From NCBI GenBank assembly GCA_045107045.1, contig JBGCFR010000022.1, positions 30,140 to 94,139 on the forward strand: a DNA stretch of 64,000 nucleotides, given 5' to 3'. Below are positions 24,074-33,100 of this stretch, one piece after another; within the stretch, counting starts at the first letter, position 1; each line of letters begins with the position of its first letter. This stretch comes from Putridiphycobacter sp045107045. GTDB lineage: Bacteria > Bacteroidota > Bacteroidia > Flavobacteriales_D > Crocinitomicaceae. Under the pieces are notes generated by a model, which worked only from the letters and a program-made list of their open reading frames with translations, was not told where the DNA came from and did not search any database. Both the position numbers and the translations under genes were made by a program.

Positions 24074-25383
24074 AAAAAATAGCAGTTGTAGGAACGGGCT
24101 ACGTTGGATTAGTAACAGGAACATGTTTTGCTGAAACTGGAAATCAGGTTATATGCGTTGATATCGATAAATCGAAAGTTGAACGCATGAAAAATGGTGA
24201 AGTACCAATTTACGAACCACACTTAGACGTTCTTTTTGAACGAAATATTAAAGAAGGTAGACTGAGCTTTACAACAGATTTGAAGTCTGCGATTATAGAT
24301 GCTGAAATTATTTTCTTGGCGTTACCAACACCTCCAGGAGAAGACGGATCAGCAGATTTGTCTTACGTGCTTGGTGTTGGTAAGGAGCTTGGGAAAATCA
24401 TGACCAATTACAAAGTTATTGTTGATAAGTCAACAGTACCAGTAGGGACTTCAGAGAAAGTAGAAGCTGCTATTTCTGAATTTGCTAGTGTTGAATTTGA
24501 TGTCGTGTCAAATCCAGAATTTTTAAGAGAAGGATTTGCCGTTGATGATTTTCTAAAACCAGACAGAGTGGTTATTGGTTGTAGTAGTTTAAAGGCTCAA
24601 AAAATTATGGGCGAACTTTATAAGCCTTTTGTTCGCCAAGGTAATCCGATTTTGTTTATGGATGAAAAATCTGCTGAATTAACAAAATATGCGGCTAATT
24701 CTTTCCTAGCAACTAAAATTACCTTCATGAACGAAATTGCAAATTTCTGTGAAATTGTTGGTGCAAATGTTGATGATGTAAGAGTTGGAATTGGTTCTGA
24801 TGATAGAATTGGAAAAAGATTCCTCTTCCCTGGTATTGGTTTTGGAGGAAGCTGTTTCCCTAAAGATGTTCAGGCACTTGTAAAATCTGGTAATGAAAAT
24901 GATTTTAATTTTAAAATAATTAATGCTGTATTAGATGTTAATAACCAGCAAAAATTGATTTTAATAGATAAAGTATTAAACCATTATGGTGACATTAGCG
25001 GAAAAACTTTTGCCTTATGGGGTCTTGCTTTTAAGCCAGATACAGACGATATTAGAGAGGCACCTGCCTTGTATATAATTGATGAATTACTAAAACGAGG
25101 CGCAAAAGTATTGGCTTATGATCCTGAAGCAATGCCAAATGTGAAAGCCCTTTTGAATGATAAAATTACTTTTGTTAATAATCAGTATGACGCGTTATCG
25201 GGAGCAGATGCGCTATTAATTGCAACAGAATGGGCAGCATTTAGAAATCCTGATTTTAAGTTAATGAAAGAAAAATTAAATGAATCCAAAATATTTGATG
25301 GCAGAAACCTGTTCGACCTTGAAAGAATGAAAGAACTTGGTTTTTATTATGAAAGTATTGGACGCCAAACAGTGATCGGATGA
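24070..25383 (+). CDS. ugd: UDP-glucose 6-dehydrogenase
   Basis: Oxidises UDP-glucose to UDP-glucuronate with NAD. The start is ATG 24070 (437 aa), overlapping the wbpE stop by 4 bp; frame upstream of this is wbpE coding sequence. Motifs: IAVVGTGYVGLVTGTCFAETG (Rossmann), STVPVGTSEKV, NPEFLREGFAVDDFL, the catalytic Cys in GFGGSCFPKDV, and WGLAFKPDTDDIREAPAL. The product feeds the next gene. Confidence 0.93.
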   Translation: MKKIAVVGTGYVGLVTGTCFAETGNQVICVDIDKSKVERMKNGEVPIYEPHLDVLFERNIKEGRLSFTTDLKSAIIDAEIIFLALPTPPGEDGSADLSYVLGVGKELGKIMTNYKVIVDKSTVPVGTSEKVEAAISEFASVEFDVVSNPEFLREGFAVDDFLKPDRVVIGCSSLKAQKIMGELYKPFVRQGNPILFMDEKSAELTKYAANSFLATKITFMNEIANFCEIVGANVDDVRVGIGSDDRIGKRFLFPGIGFGGSCFPKDVQALVKSGNENDFNFKIINAVLDVNNQQKLILIDKVLNHYGDISGKTFALWGLAFKPDTDDIREAPALYIIDELLKRGAKVLAYDPEAMPNVKALLNDKITFVNNQYDALSGADALLIATEWAAFRNPDFKLMKEKLNESKIFDGRNLFDLERMKELGFYYESIGRQTVIG

Positions 25384-26378
25384 GTAAGAATAGAAAACGT
25401 GTATTAATTACTGGTGCTGCAGGATTCCTTGGTTCCCACTTATGCGATAAATTCATTGAAAAGGATTATCATGTAATTGGAATGGACAACCTAATTACTG
25501 GACGTTTAAAGAATATTGAACACCTTTTTCCACTCGAAAATTTTGAATTTTACAATCATGATGTAAGTAAATTCATTCATATCCCTGGAAAATTAGATTT
25601 TATACTTCACTTTGCCTCACCTGCAAGCCCCATAGATTACTTAAAGATTCCAATTCAAACGTTAAAAGTTGGGTCACTTGGTATTCATAATTGTTTAGGA
25701 TTAGCCAAAGCTAAGGACGCTACTTTAATGATTGCTTCAACTTCTGAAGTATATGGAGACCCTGAAGTACATCCGCAAACAGAAGAATACTGGGGACATG
25801 TAAATCCGATTGGTCCAAGAGGTGTATATGATGAAGCTAAAAGATTTCAAGAAGCTATGACAATGGCTTATCATACTTTTCACAAAGTAGACACCAAAAT
25901 TGTTAGAATATTTAATACATACGGACCAAGAATGAGATTAAATGACGGCCGAGTTTTACCAGCATTTATCGGTCAGGCATTAAGGGGTGAGGACCTAACT
26001 ATTTTTGGTGATGGATCTCAAACACGATCTTTTTGTTATGTTGACGATTTAGTTGAAGGTATTTATAGATTGCTATTGTCGGACTATAATATGCCAGTGA
26101 ACATTGGTAATCCTGATGAAATTTCGATTAAAGATTTTGCTGAAGAGGTTATTAAATTAACAGGCACAGATCAAAAAGTAACCTATAAAGACTTGCCTGT
26201 TAACGATCCAAAACAACGTCAACCAGACATTACGAAAGCCAAAAATTTGTTGAACTGGACACCAAAAGTAAATCGTTCAGAAGGTTTAAAAATCACATAC
26301 GAGTATTTCAAAAAATTATCAAAAGAAGAACTTGATGAAACTGACCATTACAACTTCGATAGCTATATAGTCAAATAA
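25380..26378 (+). CDS. UDP-glucuronate decarboxylase (UDP-xylose synthase), extended SDR
   Basis: Converts UDP-glucuronate to UDP-xylose. A 332-residue short-chain dehydrogenase with ITGAAGFLGSHLCDK (NAD site), HFASPASPIDYLKIPIQTLKVG, the catalytic TSEVYGDP and YDEAKRFQEA (Tyr-x-x-x-Lys), NTYGPRM and GDGSQTRSFCYVDDL, all typical of UXS. It overlaps ugd by 4 bp (ATGA), so the UDP-glucose to UDP-glucuronate to UDP-xylose route is co-translated. Confidence 0.9.
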   Translation: MSKNRKRVLITGAAGFLGSHLCDKFIEKDYHVIGMDNLITGRLKNIEHLFPLENFEFYNHDVSKFIHIPGKLDFILHFASPASPIDYLKIPIQTLKVGSLGIHNCLGLAKAKDATLMIASTSEVYGDPEVHPQTEEYWGHVNPIGPRGVYDEAKRFQEAMTMAYHTFHKVDTKIVRIFNTYGPRMRLNDGRVLPAFIGQALRGEDLTIFGDGSQTRSFCYVDDLVEGIYRLLLSDYNMPVNIGNPDEISIKDFAEEVIKLTGTDQKVTYKDLPVNDPKQRQPDITKAKNLLNWTPKVNRSEGLKITYEYFKKLSKEELDETDHYNFDSYIVK

Positions 26379-26383
26379 TACAT

Positions 26384-29300
26384 ATGAAAAATATCATCTT
26401 ATTCTTCGTTGTCCTCTTCCTATACTTTTCGGGCTATGGTCAGCCACTATACAAAGTAATGATGGATGATTACTCAAAGAATTTTTATGAGGTAGTTGAA
26501 GCAGCTGAACTCTATTTCTCTAATCATCCTAAAGGTAAAGGTTCTGGTTGGAAAGGGTATCAAAGGTGGAAATGGGCCAATGAATATAAGTACTACCCTT
26601 CTGGTGACCGGAGTCAAGCAGATCCGAGATTCATTGAAAAAGCACATGAAGATTTTAAGCTTAACACCCCACCACAAGAAGCTTTTTATGGATCTGGATG
26701 GCGAGATTTAGGACCCTATTCAATTGATAGTATAACTGGTCATTATTCAGCCGGACTAGGTAGAGTTGAAGATTTCTATGTCAATCCAAACAATACTCAA
26801 ACCATGTATTTAGGATCGCGATCTGGCGGTTTTTGGAGGACAACAGATGGTGGACAATCATGGGTAAACACTACAGATTTTCTAGTAGCATCCGGTGTTG
26901 ATGCCATTGCTGTATCACCAACTAACCCAGATTCAGTGATAATTAACGTAAAAAACGCTCGAAATGGCAATACACATGGGGTCTATAGATCTTCAGATGG
27001 CGGAATGACTTGGCAAATGACTAATTTTAATCCTAGTATACTGGCTTGGGGAGGACTAGGAACCAACGATAAAATTTTTAAAATAGCATATCATCCAACT
27101 ATCCCAAACTTGATATTCATTGGTACTTCAAGAGGTATTTTTAGGTCAGATAATAATTTAACTTCTTGGACTCAACTGCTAAGTTCGAGTGATATTATAG
27201 ATATTGATTTCCATCCTACAAATTCAAATATCATGTACCTATATGATGATTACTATTGGGGTGCAAACCAAAATGTAGTAATGAGATCTACCAATGCCGG
27301 GTTATCATTTACTACTTCAAATACGATAGTGGGTAACAATGATGCTAAATCATATATTTCAGTTAGTAATGACTGCCCTTCTTGTGTTTATTTCGCTTCG
27401 TCGAATGGAATATGGAAATCTGTTAATGAAGGAATAGACTTCACATTAATTAGTCCTGCCCCATCAAGCTTTGATGGTTTCGCAATCAATGATTTAGATA
27501 CATCAAAAATGATTTACGGCTATCTTGATCTGTTTGGTTCAACCGATGGTGGGCAAAATTTTAATCAAATCGCATTTTGGTCACAAGGAACAAATGCTAG
27601 TTTTAATAATGGACAATATATCCATGCTGATTTAAGAGATGCTAAATGTATTAATGGCGTTTACTATGTCGCTACAGACGGCTTTTTGTCAAAATCCTCA
27701 AATGATGGACTGACTTGGGATATTTTAAGTCAAGGGACTGGAATTAGAGAAAATTACTCACTAGGTGTAAGTCAATCTAATCACTACCGAACAATTGTTG
27801 GTTCGCAAGACAATGGCACAAGTATTAAGCAAAAGCCTACATGGATTGAGTTTTATGGTGCAGATGGCATGGAAGGCATTATACACCCTCTTAATGATGA
27901 TTGGATGATGGGAAGTATTCAAAACGGTGCAAGACGTCTAACTAAAGATGGTGGATTTACCCAAGGTGGTGCTACTCCTCCTGGTCAAACTGCAAGTTGG
28001 ATTGCACCATTAATTTACGACCCAAATGATCACATGACAGTATACTCGTTTGGAGATACAGTTTATAAAAGTGAAAATTTTGGTTCCAGTTGGACTAATA
28101 TTGGTACTCCAAATTTTACTGGAACCATTACTGAGGCTGCAATTGCCCAGAATAACTCTGACATTATTATTGTTAGCAAAGGTTCTTCAATTGAAAAATC
28201 AATCACTGGTGGCAGCTGGTTTTTTGATATTAGTAATAACCTACCAAATGCAACCATTACCGATATTGCTTTTGACCCTCGAGATGACAATACAATAATT
28301 GTCACATTTGCTAGATATCAAAACGATAATCAAAAAGTGTATATTTCCACTAATCAAGGGGCAAGTTGGACAAATATTACCCATAACTTATCTAATATGC
28401 CAATAAGAAAAGTGGTAATTGATCACTTACCAACACCAAACATATATCTTGGAGCTGAAATAGGAGTATATACTATGCCATTAAATGGATCATCATGGTC
28501 ACTCTATAATAGTGACCTGCCTAATATGGCTATTGAAGATTTAGAAGTGATGTGGGGTACAAATACGATTAGAGCTGCCACATGGGGAAGAGGACTTTGG
28601 GAATACAGCTTGGTTAATAGAACAGATTTTCCAGCCATTGTCAGTACTGAAATTACCAATACTCCAACTGATGAACAACCAGTATCTTTTACTGACCAAT
28701 ATGTAACCTCTGTTATTTCGTATGATCAAAATATTACAAGTGCATATGTTAAGTGGTCAGAAAACTCTCTTCTTTTTGATAATACTATTGCCATGACCAA
28801 CACTATTGATAGCACTTGGGTCTCTTCAACTCCAATTCCAGGAATTGCTACACATTCTAAAATGTACTTCAAGGTTTTTGCTGTTGGGAGTAATGGAGAC
28901 ACTACTGAAACCTATAAATTTATGTATACTTCTAAACCATCATGTAGTTCTGCTGGAAATATGGGTTGGCAAACCGGGGTAACGCTCGTAAGTATTGATG
29001 ATATCAATAATCCATCAGGTAAACTTCAACCATATACAGATTATACTAGCACAGATTCTTGCAATCTAAGTTTAGGTGAAAGTTATGACCTTATCGTAAA
29101 CTTGAATACTGATGGTAACTATACTATCCATGCAAAAGCATGGATTGATTGGAACCATAATGAAAACTTTTTAGATCCAGGTGAAGAATATGATTTAGGA
29201 ACTACCCAAAATTCTACAGATGGTATCACTACTAATTCACCACTTTCCATTACAGTTCCAAACACTGCTATTCTAGGCACAACTGTAATGCGTGTTTCAG

Positions 29301-30103
29301 CTAAATATAATAGTGATCCAACACCCTGTGAGACCAATTTTGATGGAGAAGTAGAAGATTACAAAGTAAATATTGGCGTTCCAGAATTAGATTTCTCCAT
29401 TACAAATACACCACATTGCTTTGGAGATTTTGCCACTTTTGATTATACAGGTTCTAATCTTGACTCTGTAAATTGGCAGTTCACAAACGGTATTACCAGC
29501 TATTCTTATTTAGGATTTAATAATGGCTCTATTATTTTTAACGATACTGGTAGCTTTAATCTTCTTATCACCGGATACATTTACGGGCAAGCATATACTT
29601 TAGACAGTACTGCTATATTTTATATCAATAAAATAAACACGCAGGTTGATCAACAAGAAAATACCTTAACCGTAAATTCAACTGTAGGTTCGAGCTATCA
29701 ATGGGTAGATTGTGATAATAATTGGATTGTTATACCAAACGAGAATAGTCCAACTTTTATTGCTACTGAAAACGGAAATTACGCTGTTATTATCACTAAT
29801 CAAAATTGCATTGACACATCTGATTGTTTCAATATAATAGGGCTAAGTGATGATGGAGTGGGTTCTTTAGAAGTAAGTGTCTTTCCAAATCCGGTCAAAG
29901 AGTATATTACCTTGGACTTAAATCAGAATTATTCTAAATTAAATATAGAAATTTATAATGAATTGGGCCAGCTTGTAAAACAGCAGAATCAAAAGAATAC
30001 TAACACAATGGTTATTGATTTAAGCAAACTATCGAAAGGTGTTTACCATATTAGAATAACAGCAGACGATAAAATAAAAAAGGTGGAAATCGTTAAAATA
30101 TAA
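26384..30103 (+). CDS. Large secreted T9SS type A cargo protein with BNR/VPS10-like propeller and GEVED domain
   Basis: 1239 residues. Signal peptide 1-20 (ends SGYGQ). Residues about 100-760 hold beta-propeller repeats of the BNR/sortilin kind (GGFWRTTDGGQSW, GVYRSSDGGMTW, KSVNEGIDFT, TVYKSENFGSSW). A GEVED-type domain follows at about 860-1000 (WIDWNHNENFLDPGEEYDLG, FDGEVEDYKVN). A PKD/Ig-like stretch leads to a type A sorting domain (last about 80 residues, VSVFPNPVKEYITLDL and KGVYHIRI). It is exported by T9SS and anchored or released at the surface. It sits with 5 bp gaps inside a sugar-nucleotide operon, an unusual place for a cargo gene. The catalytic or binding role is unknown. Confidence 0.9.
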   Translation: MKNIILFFVVLFLYFSGYGQPLYKVMMDDYSKNFYEVVEAAELYFSNHPKGKGSGWKGYQRWKWANEYKYYPSGDRSQADPRFIEKAHEDFKLNTPPQEAFYGSGWRDLGPYSIDSITGHYSAGLGRVEDFYVNPNNTQTMYLGSRSGGFWRTTDGGQSWVNTTDFLVASGVDAIAVSPTNPDSVIINVKNARNGNTHGVYRSSDGGMTWQMTNFNPSILAWGGLGTNDKIFKIAYHPTIPNLIFIGTSRGIFRSDNNLTSWTQLLSSSDIIDIDFHPTNSNIMYLYDDYYWGANQNVVMRSTNAGLSFTTSNTIVGNNDAKSYISVSNDCPSCVYFASSNGIWKSVNEGIDFTLISPAPSSFDGFAINDLDTSKMIYGYLDLFGSTDGGQNFNQIAFWSQGTNASFNNGQYIHADLRDAKCINGVYYVATDGFLSKSSNDGLTWDILSQGTGIRENYSLGVSQSNHYRTIVGSQDNGTSIKQKPTWIEFYGADGMEGIIHPLNDDWMMGSIQNGARRLTKDGGFTQGGATPPGQTASWIAPLIYDPNDHMTVYSFGDTVYKSENFGSSWTNIGTPNFTGTITEAAIAQNNSDIIIVSKGSSIEKSITGGSWFFDISNNLPNATITDIAFDPRDDNTIIVTFARYQNDNQKVYISTNQGASWTNITHNLSNMPIRKVVIDHLPTPNIYLGAEIGVYTMPLNGSSWSLYNSDLPNMAIEDLEVMWGTNTIRAATWGRGLWEYSLVNRTDFPAIVSTEITNTPTDEQPVSFTDQYVTSVISYDQNITSAYVKWSENSLLFDNTIAMTNTIDSTWVSSTPIPGIATHSKMYFKVFAVGSNGDTTETYKFMYTSKPSCSSAGNMGWQTGVTLVSIDDINNPSGKLQPYTDYTSTDSCNLSLGESYDLIVNLNTDGNYTIHAKAWIDWNHNENFLDPGEEYDLGTTQNSTDGITTNSPLSITVPNTAILGTTVMRVSAKYNSDPTPCETNFDGEVEDYKVNIGVPELDFSITNTPHCFGDFATFDYTGSNLDSVNWQFTNGITSYSYLGFNNGSIIFNDTGSFNLLITGYIYGQAYTLDSTAIFYINKINTQVDQQENTLTVNSTVGSSYQWVDCDNNWIVIPNENSPTFIATENGNYAVIITNQNCIDTSDCFNIIGLSDDGVGSLEVSVFPNPVKEYITLDLNQNYSKLNIEIYNELGQLVKQQNQKNTNTMVIDLSKLSKGVYHIRITADDKIKKVEIVKI

Positions 30104-30108
30104 TTTTC

Positions 30109-30690
30109 ATGAGCAAAAATGACTATTTCTCACATTCAACGGCCATAATTGATGATAATTGTGTGATTGGTAGTGGCACGAAAATTTGGCATTTTTCACA
30201 TATTATGACTGGTTCGACCTTAGGAAATAATTGTAATCTAGGTCAAAATGTAGTTATTTCTCCTAAAGTTATTTTAGGCAATAATGTAAAAGTGCAAAAT
30301 AATGTATCAATCTATACAGGGGTAGAATGTGAAGATGATGTTTTTTTAGGTCCATCAATGGTTTTTACAAATGTTATTAACCCAAGGAGCGCTATTAATC
30401 GAAGAAATGAATATTCCAAAACAATAGTAAAAAAAGGCGCTTCAATTGGTGCAAATGCCACAATAGTCTGTGGTCATGATATTGGTGAATATGCTTTTAT
30501 CGGAGCAGGGGCTGTTGTTACAAAAGATATTCCCAATTTTGCACTTGTTGTTGGCAATCCTTCAAAACAAATTGGTTGGGTCGGAGAATATGGGCATAGA
30601 CTAGCTTTTGATTCGAAAAATTTAGCTGTGTGCCCAGAAAGTAAGCAGGAATATAAGTTAGAAAGTAACAAAGTAATACGTATTAAATAA
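30109..30690 (+). CDS. wbpD: UDP-GlcNAc3NA N-acetyltransferase, WbpD type (left-handed beta helix)
   Basis: 193 residues. Hexapeptide repeats cover about 10-155 (IGSGTKIWHFSHIMTGSTLGNNCNLGQNVVI, read as consecutive [LIV]-G-x-x-x-x units). FTNVINPRSAINRR and GASIGANATIVCGHDIGEYAFIGAGAVVTKDIP are typical of WbpD/WlbB. It acetylates the 3-amino group using acetyl-CoA. It lies 5 bp after the T9SS cargo gene, and its stop overlaps the wbpB start by 1 bp. Confidence 0.88.
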   Translation: MSKNDYFSHSTAIIDDNCVIGSGTKIWHFSHIMTGSTLGNNCNLGQNVVISPKVILGNNVKVQNNVSIYTGVECEDDVFLGPSMVFTNVINPRSAINRRNEYSKTIVKKGASIGANATIVCGHDIGEYAFIGAGAVVTKDIPNFALVVGNPSKQIGWVGEYGHRLAFDSKNLAVCPESKQEYKLESNKVIRIK

Positions 30691-31736
30691 TGACAGATTC
30701 TCGAAGTATAAGATTTGTAGTTGTTGGCTGCGGACATATTGGAAAGCGTCATGCTACTATGATTCAGAATAATCCTGAAGCAGAACTAGTAGGCTTGTGT
30801 GATGTCGAAAAAAAAGAGGTATTGGCCCTTGATTCTTTTAGTGAAACTCCTTTTTTCAATTCCATTGATGCCCTAGTAAAAAGTGATTTAGAGTATGATG
30901 TGGCAAATATTTGTACGCCGAATGGACTTCATTCAGATCAGGCTATTACACTTTTAGACAATAATAAGCACATTGTAGTTGAAAAACCAATTGGTTTATC
31001 TAAGGCAAAATGTGAAGCTGTAATATTTAAAGCATTACGAAACCATAAACATGTATTTGCAGTCATGCAAAACCGATATTCACCACCATCAGAATGGTTA
31101 AAGGATATTGTTGAAAATAAAATTATTGGTGACGTTTATATGGTTCAGGTTAATTGTTATTGGAACAGAGATGACAGATACTATAAAAAAGGTGGTTGGA
31201 AAGGTGTAGAATCACTTGATGGTGGAACATTATTCACTCAATTCTCTCACTTTATTGATATCATGTATTGGTTATTTGGTGACATTGAAAATATAAAAGG
31301 AAAATTCAATGATTTCACACATCAACATTCAACGGATTTTGAAGACTCTGGTTTCGTATCGTTTGACTTTGTTGATGGTGGTATCGGAAGCTTAAATTAT
31401 TCGACTGCCGTTTGGAATACTAACCTAGAAAGTTCAATAACAATAATTGGTAGTAAAGGAAGTGTTAAAGTAGGCGGACAATACATGAATGAAGTTGAGT
31501 ATTGTAATATCGAGAACTACCAAATGCCTGAATTACCTGCTTCTAATCCCCCAAATGACTATGGAAATTATAAAGGATCTGCGGCCAATCATCATTATAT
31601 TATTGAAAACGTTGTAGAGACGTTAAAAGGAAGAACAACAGCAACAACGAATGCCCTTGAGGGGCTTAAAGTTGTAGAAATTATAGAAAGAATTTATAAC
31701 GAGAGGAATAAAAGCTTTACTAAGCAAAAAAAATAA
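30690..31736 (+). CDS. wbpB: UDP-GlcNAcA 3-dehydrogenase, WbpB type (Gfo/Idh/MocA family)
   Basis: NAD-dependent oxidoreductase predicted to oxidise C3 of UDP-N-acetylglucosaminuronate. It has FVVVGCGHIGKRHATMI (Rossmann), the family motif VVEKPIGLSKAKCE with the catalytic Lys, NRYSPPSEWLKDIV, and the C-terminal GGTLFTQFSHFIDIMYWLFGD with the conserved His and Asp. 348 residues. It lies between wbpD and wbpA with almost no spacing. Confidence 0.87.
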   Translation: MTDSRSIRFVVVGCGHIGKRHATMIQNNPEAELVGLCDVEKKEVLALDSFSETPFFNSIDALVKSDLEYDVANICTPNGLHSDQAITLLDNNKHIVVEKPIGLSKAKCEAVIFKALRNHKHVFAVMQNRYSPPSEWLKDIVENKIIGDVYMVQVNCYWNRDDRYYKKGGWKGVESLDGGTLFTQFSHFIDIMYWLFGDIENIKGKFNDFTHQHSTDFEDSGFVSFDFVDGGIGSLNYSTAVWNTNLESSITIIGSKGSVKVGGQYMNEVEYCNIENYQMPELPASNPPNDYGNYKGSAANHHYIIENVVETLKGRTTATTNALEGLKVVEIIERIYNERNKSFTKQKK

Positions 31737-31737
31737 C

Positions 31738-33036
31738 ATGAATATTTACGATAAATTAGTCGCTAAAGAGGCCACATTGGCAGTTATTGGATTGGGTTAT
31801 GTTGGCCTACCTATAGCACTTGAATTTGCAAAAAAAATAAAAGTCATTGGATTCGATATCAATACAGAACGAGTTGAATTAATGAAAAAAAATATTGATC
31901 CAAGTAACGAACTTAAAGCTAATGATTTTGAAGGCACTGATATTGAGTTTACAGATTCTATTGAAGATCTAAAAAAAGCATCTTTTTTTATTGTTGCAGT
32001 ACCAACACCTATTGATGAAAGTAGGTTACCCGACTTACGACCATTGCTTGGTGCATCAAATACGGTAGGTCAAGCCTTAAAAAAAGGAGACTACGTTGTA
32101 TATGAATCAACTGTTTATCCTGGTTGTACTGAAGAAGATTGCATTCCTGTACTAGAAGAACAATCAGGTTTAAAATGGAAAACTGACTTTAATGTTGGCT
32201 ATTCTCCGGAACGAATTAATCCAGGAGACAAAGTACACACTTTAGCTAGTATTGTAAAAGTAGCTGCTGGAGACACACAAGAATCAGGGGATATTATTGC
32301 TAAAACATACGAATTAGTAGTAGATGCAGGAGTGCATAGAGCTGCAACAATCAAAGTAGCCGAAGCTGCCAAAATTATTGAAAATACGCAGCGTGACGTT
32401 AATATAGCTCTGATAAACGAATTATCAATTATATTTAATAAGCTGAAAATAAACACCTATGACGTACTTGAAGCAGCTGGTACTAAATGGAATTTTTTAA
32501 ACTTTAGACCTGGTTTAGTTGGTGGACATTGCATTGGTGTAGACCCATACTATTTAACACATAAAGCTAAACAAGTTGGGTACCACGCTAAAATCATTAA
32601 TTCAGGACGATATGTTAATGATTCCATGGGATTTTATGTTGGTAAACAAACTGTTAAAATGATGATTAAGGAAGGTAAAAACCCAATGGAATCAAAAGTT
32701 TTATTGATGGGTGCCACCTTTAAAGAGGATGTAAGTGACATCAGGAATTCTAAAATTGTAGATGTAATTAGAGAATTAGAGTCATTCTCATGCAAAGTTG
32801 ATGTTATTGACCCATATGCAGACTCTAATGAGTTATTTGAAGAATATGGATTTAATTTACAGGAGAAGATGACTAATGATTATGATGCAATTATTGTGGC
32901 TGTTAATCACAAAGAATACATCAATTTTTCGGAAGCAGACTTTTTGAATATGTTGAGGGATGAGAAAGGTGTTTTTGTTGACTTAAAAGGAATTTATAAA
33001 GGAAAAATTAACAACTTAACCTATTGGTCGCTATAA
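31738..33036 (+). CDS. wbpA: UDP-N-acetyl-hexosamine 6-dehydrogenase, WbpA/TviB type
   Basis: Nucleotide-sugar dehydrogenase that oxidises UDP-GlcNAc (or UDP-GalNAc) to the uronate, the first step of the pathway. 432 residues. Motifs: LAVIGLGYVGLPIALEFAKK, YESTVYPGCTEEDCIP, YSPERINPGDK, the catalytic Cys in GLVGGHCIGVDPYYLTHKA, and MGATFKEDVSDIRNSK. It resembles the TviB/VipA subgroup more than Ugd. It is the last gene before the hairpin at 33065-33092. Specificity for UDP-GlcNAc is inferred from the neighbours. Confidence 0.86.
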   Translation: MNIYDKLVAKEATLAVIGLGYVGLPIALEFAKKIKVIGFDINTERVELMKKNIDPSNELKANDFEGTDIEFTDSIEDLKKASFFIVAVPTPIDESRLPDLRPLLGASNTVGQALKKGDYVVYESTVYPGCTEEDCIPVLEEQSGLKWKTDFNVGYSPERINPGDKVHTLASIVKVAAGDTQESGDIIAKTYELVVDAGVHRAATIKVAEAAKIIENTQRDVNIALINELSIIFNKLKINTYDVLEAAGTKWNFLNFRPGLVGGHCIGVDPYYLTHKAKQVGYHAKIINSGRYVNDSMGFYVGKQTVKMMIKEGKNPMESKVLLMGATFKEDVSDIRNSKIVDVIRELESFSCKVDVIDPYADSNELFEEYGFNLQEKMTNDYDAIIVAVNHKEYINFSEADFLNMLRDEKGVFVDLKGIYKGKINNLTYWSL

Positions 33037-33064
33037 AGCTTTCGAAGAATTTAGTAAATTAGTG

Positions 33065-33092
33065 GCAGCACATTTTGTGCTGTTCTTTTTTT
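33065..33092 (+). terminator. Rho-independent terminator or leader hairpin between wbpA and rmlB
   Basis: CAGCAC (33066-33071) pairs with GTGCTG (33077-33082) around ATTTT, followed by a T-rich run with one C. It begins 28 bp after the wbpA stop and ends 8 bp before the rmlB ATG. Confidence 0.72.
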
Positions 33093-33100
33093 ATGTTAGT

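Noticed and set aside
33062..33100. N-terminal extension of RmlB by 13 residues
   Set aside because: The extension is the terminator hairpin and its T tract; the ATG at 33101 gives the normal family start.
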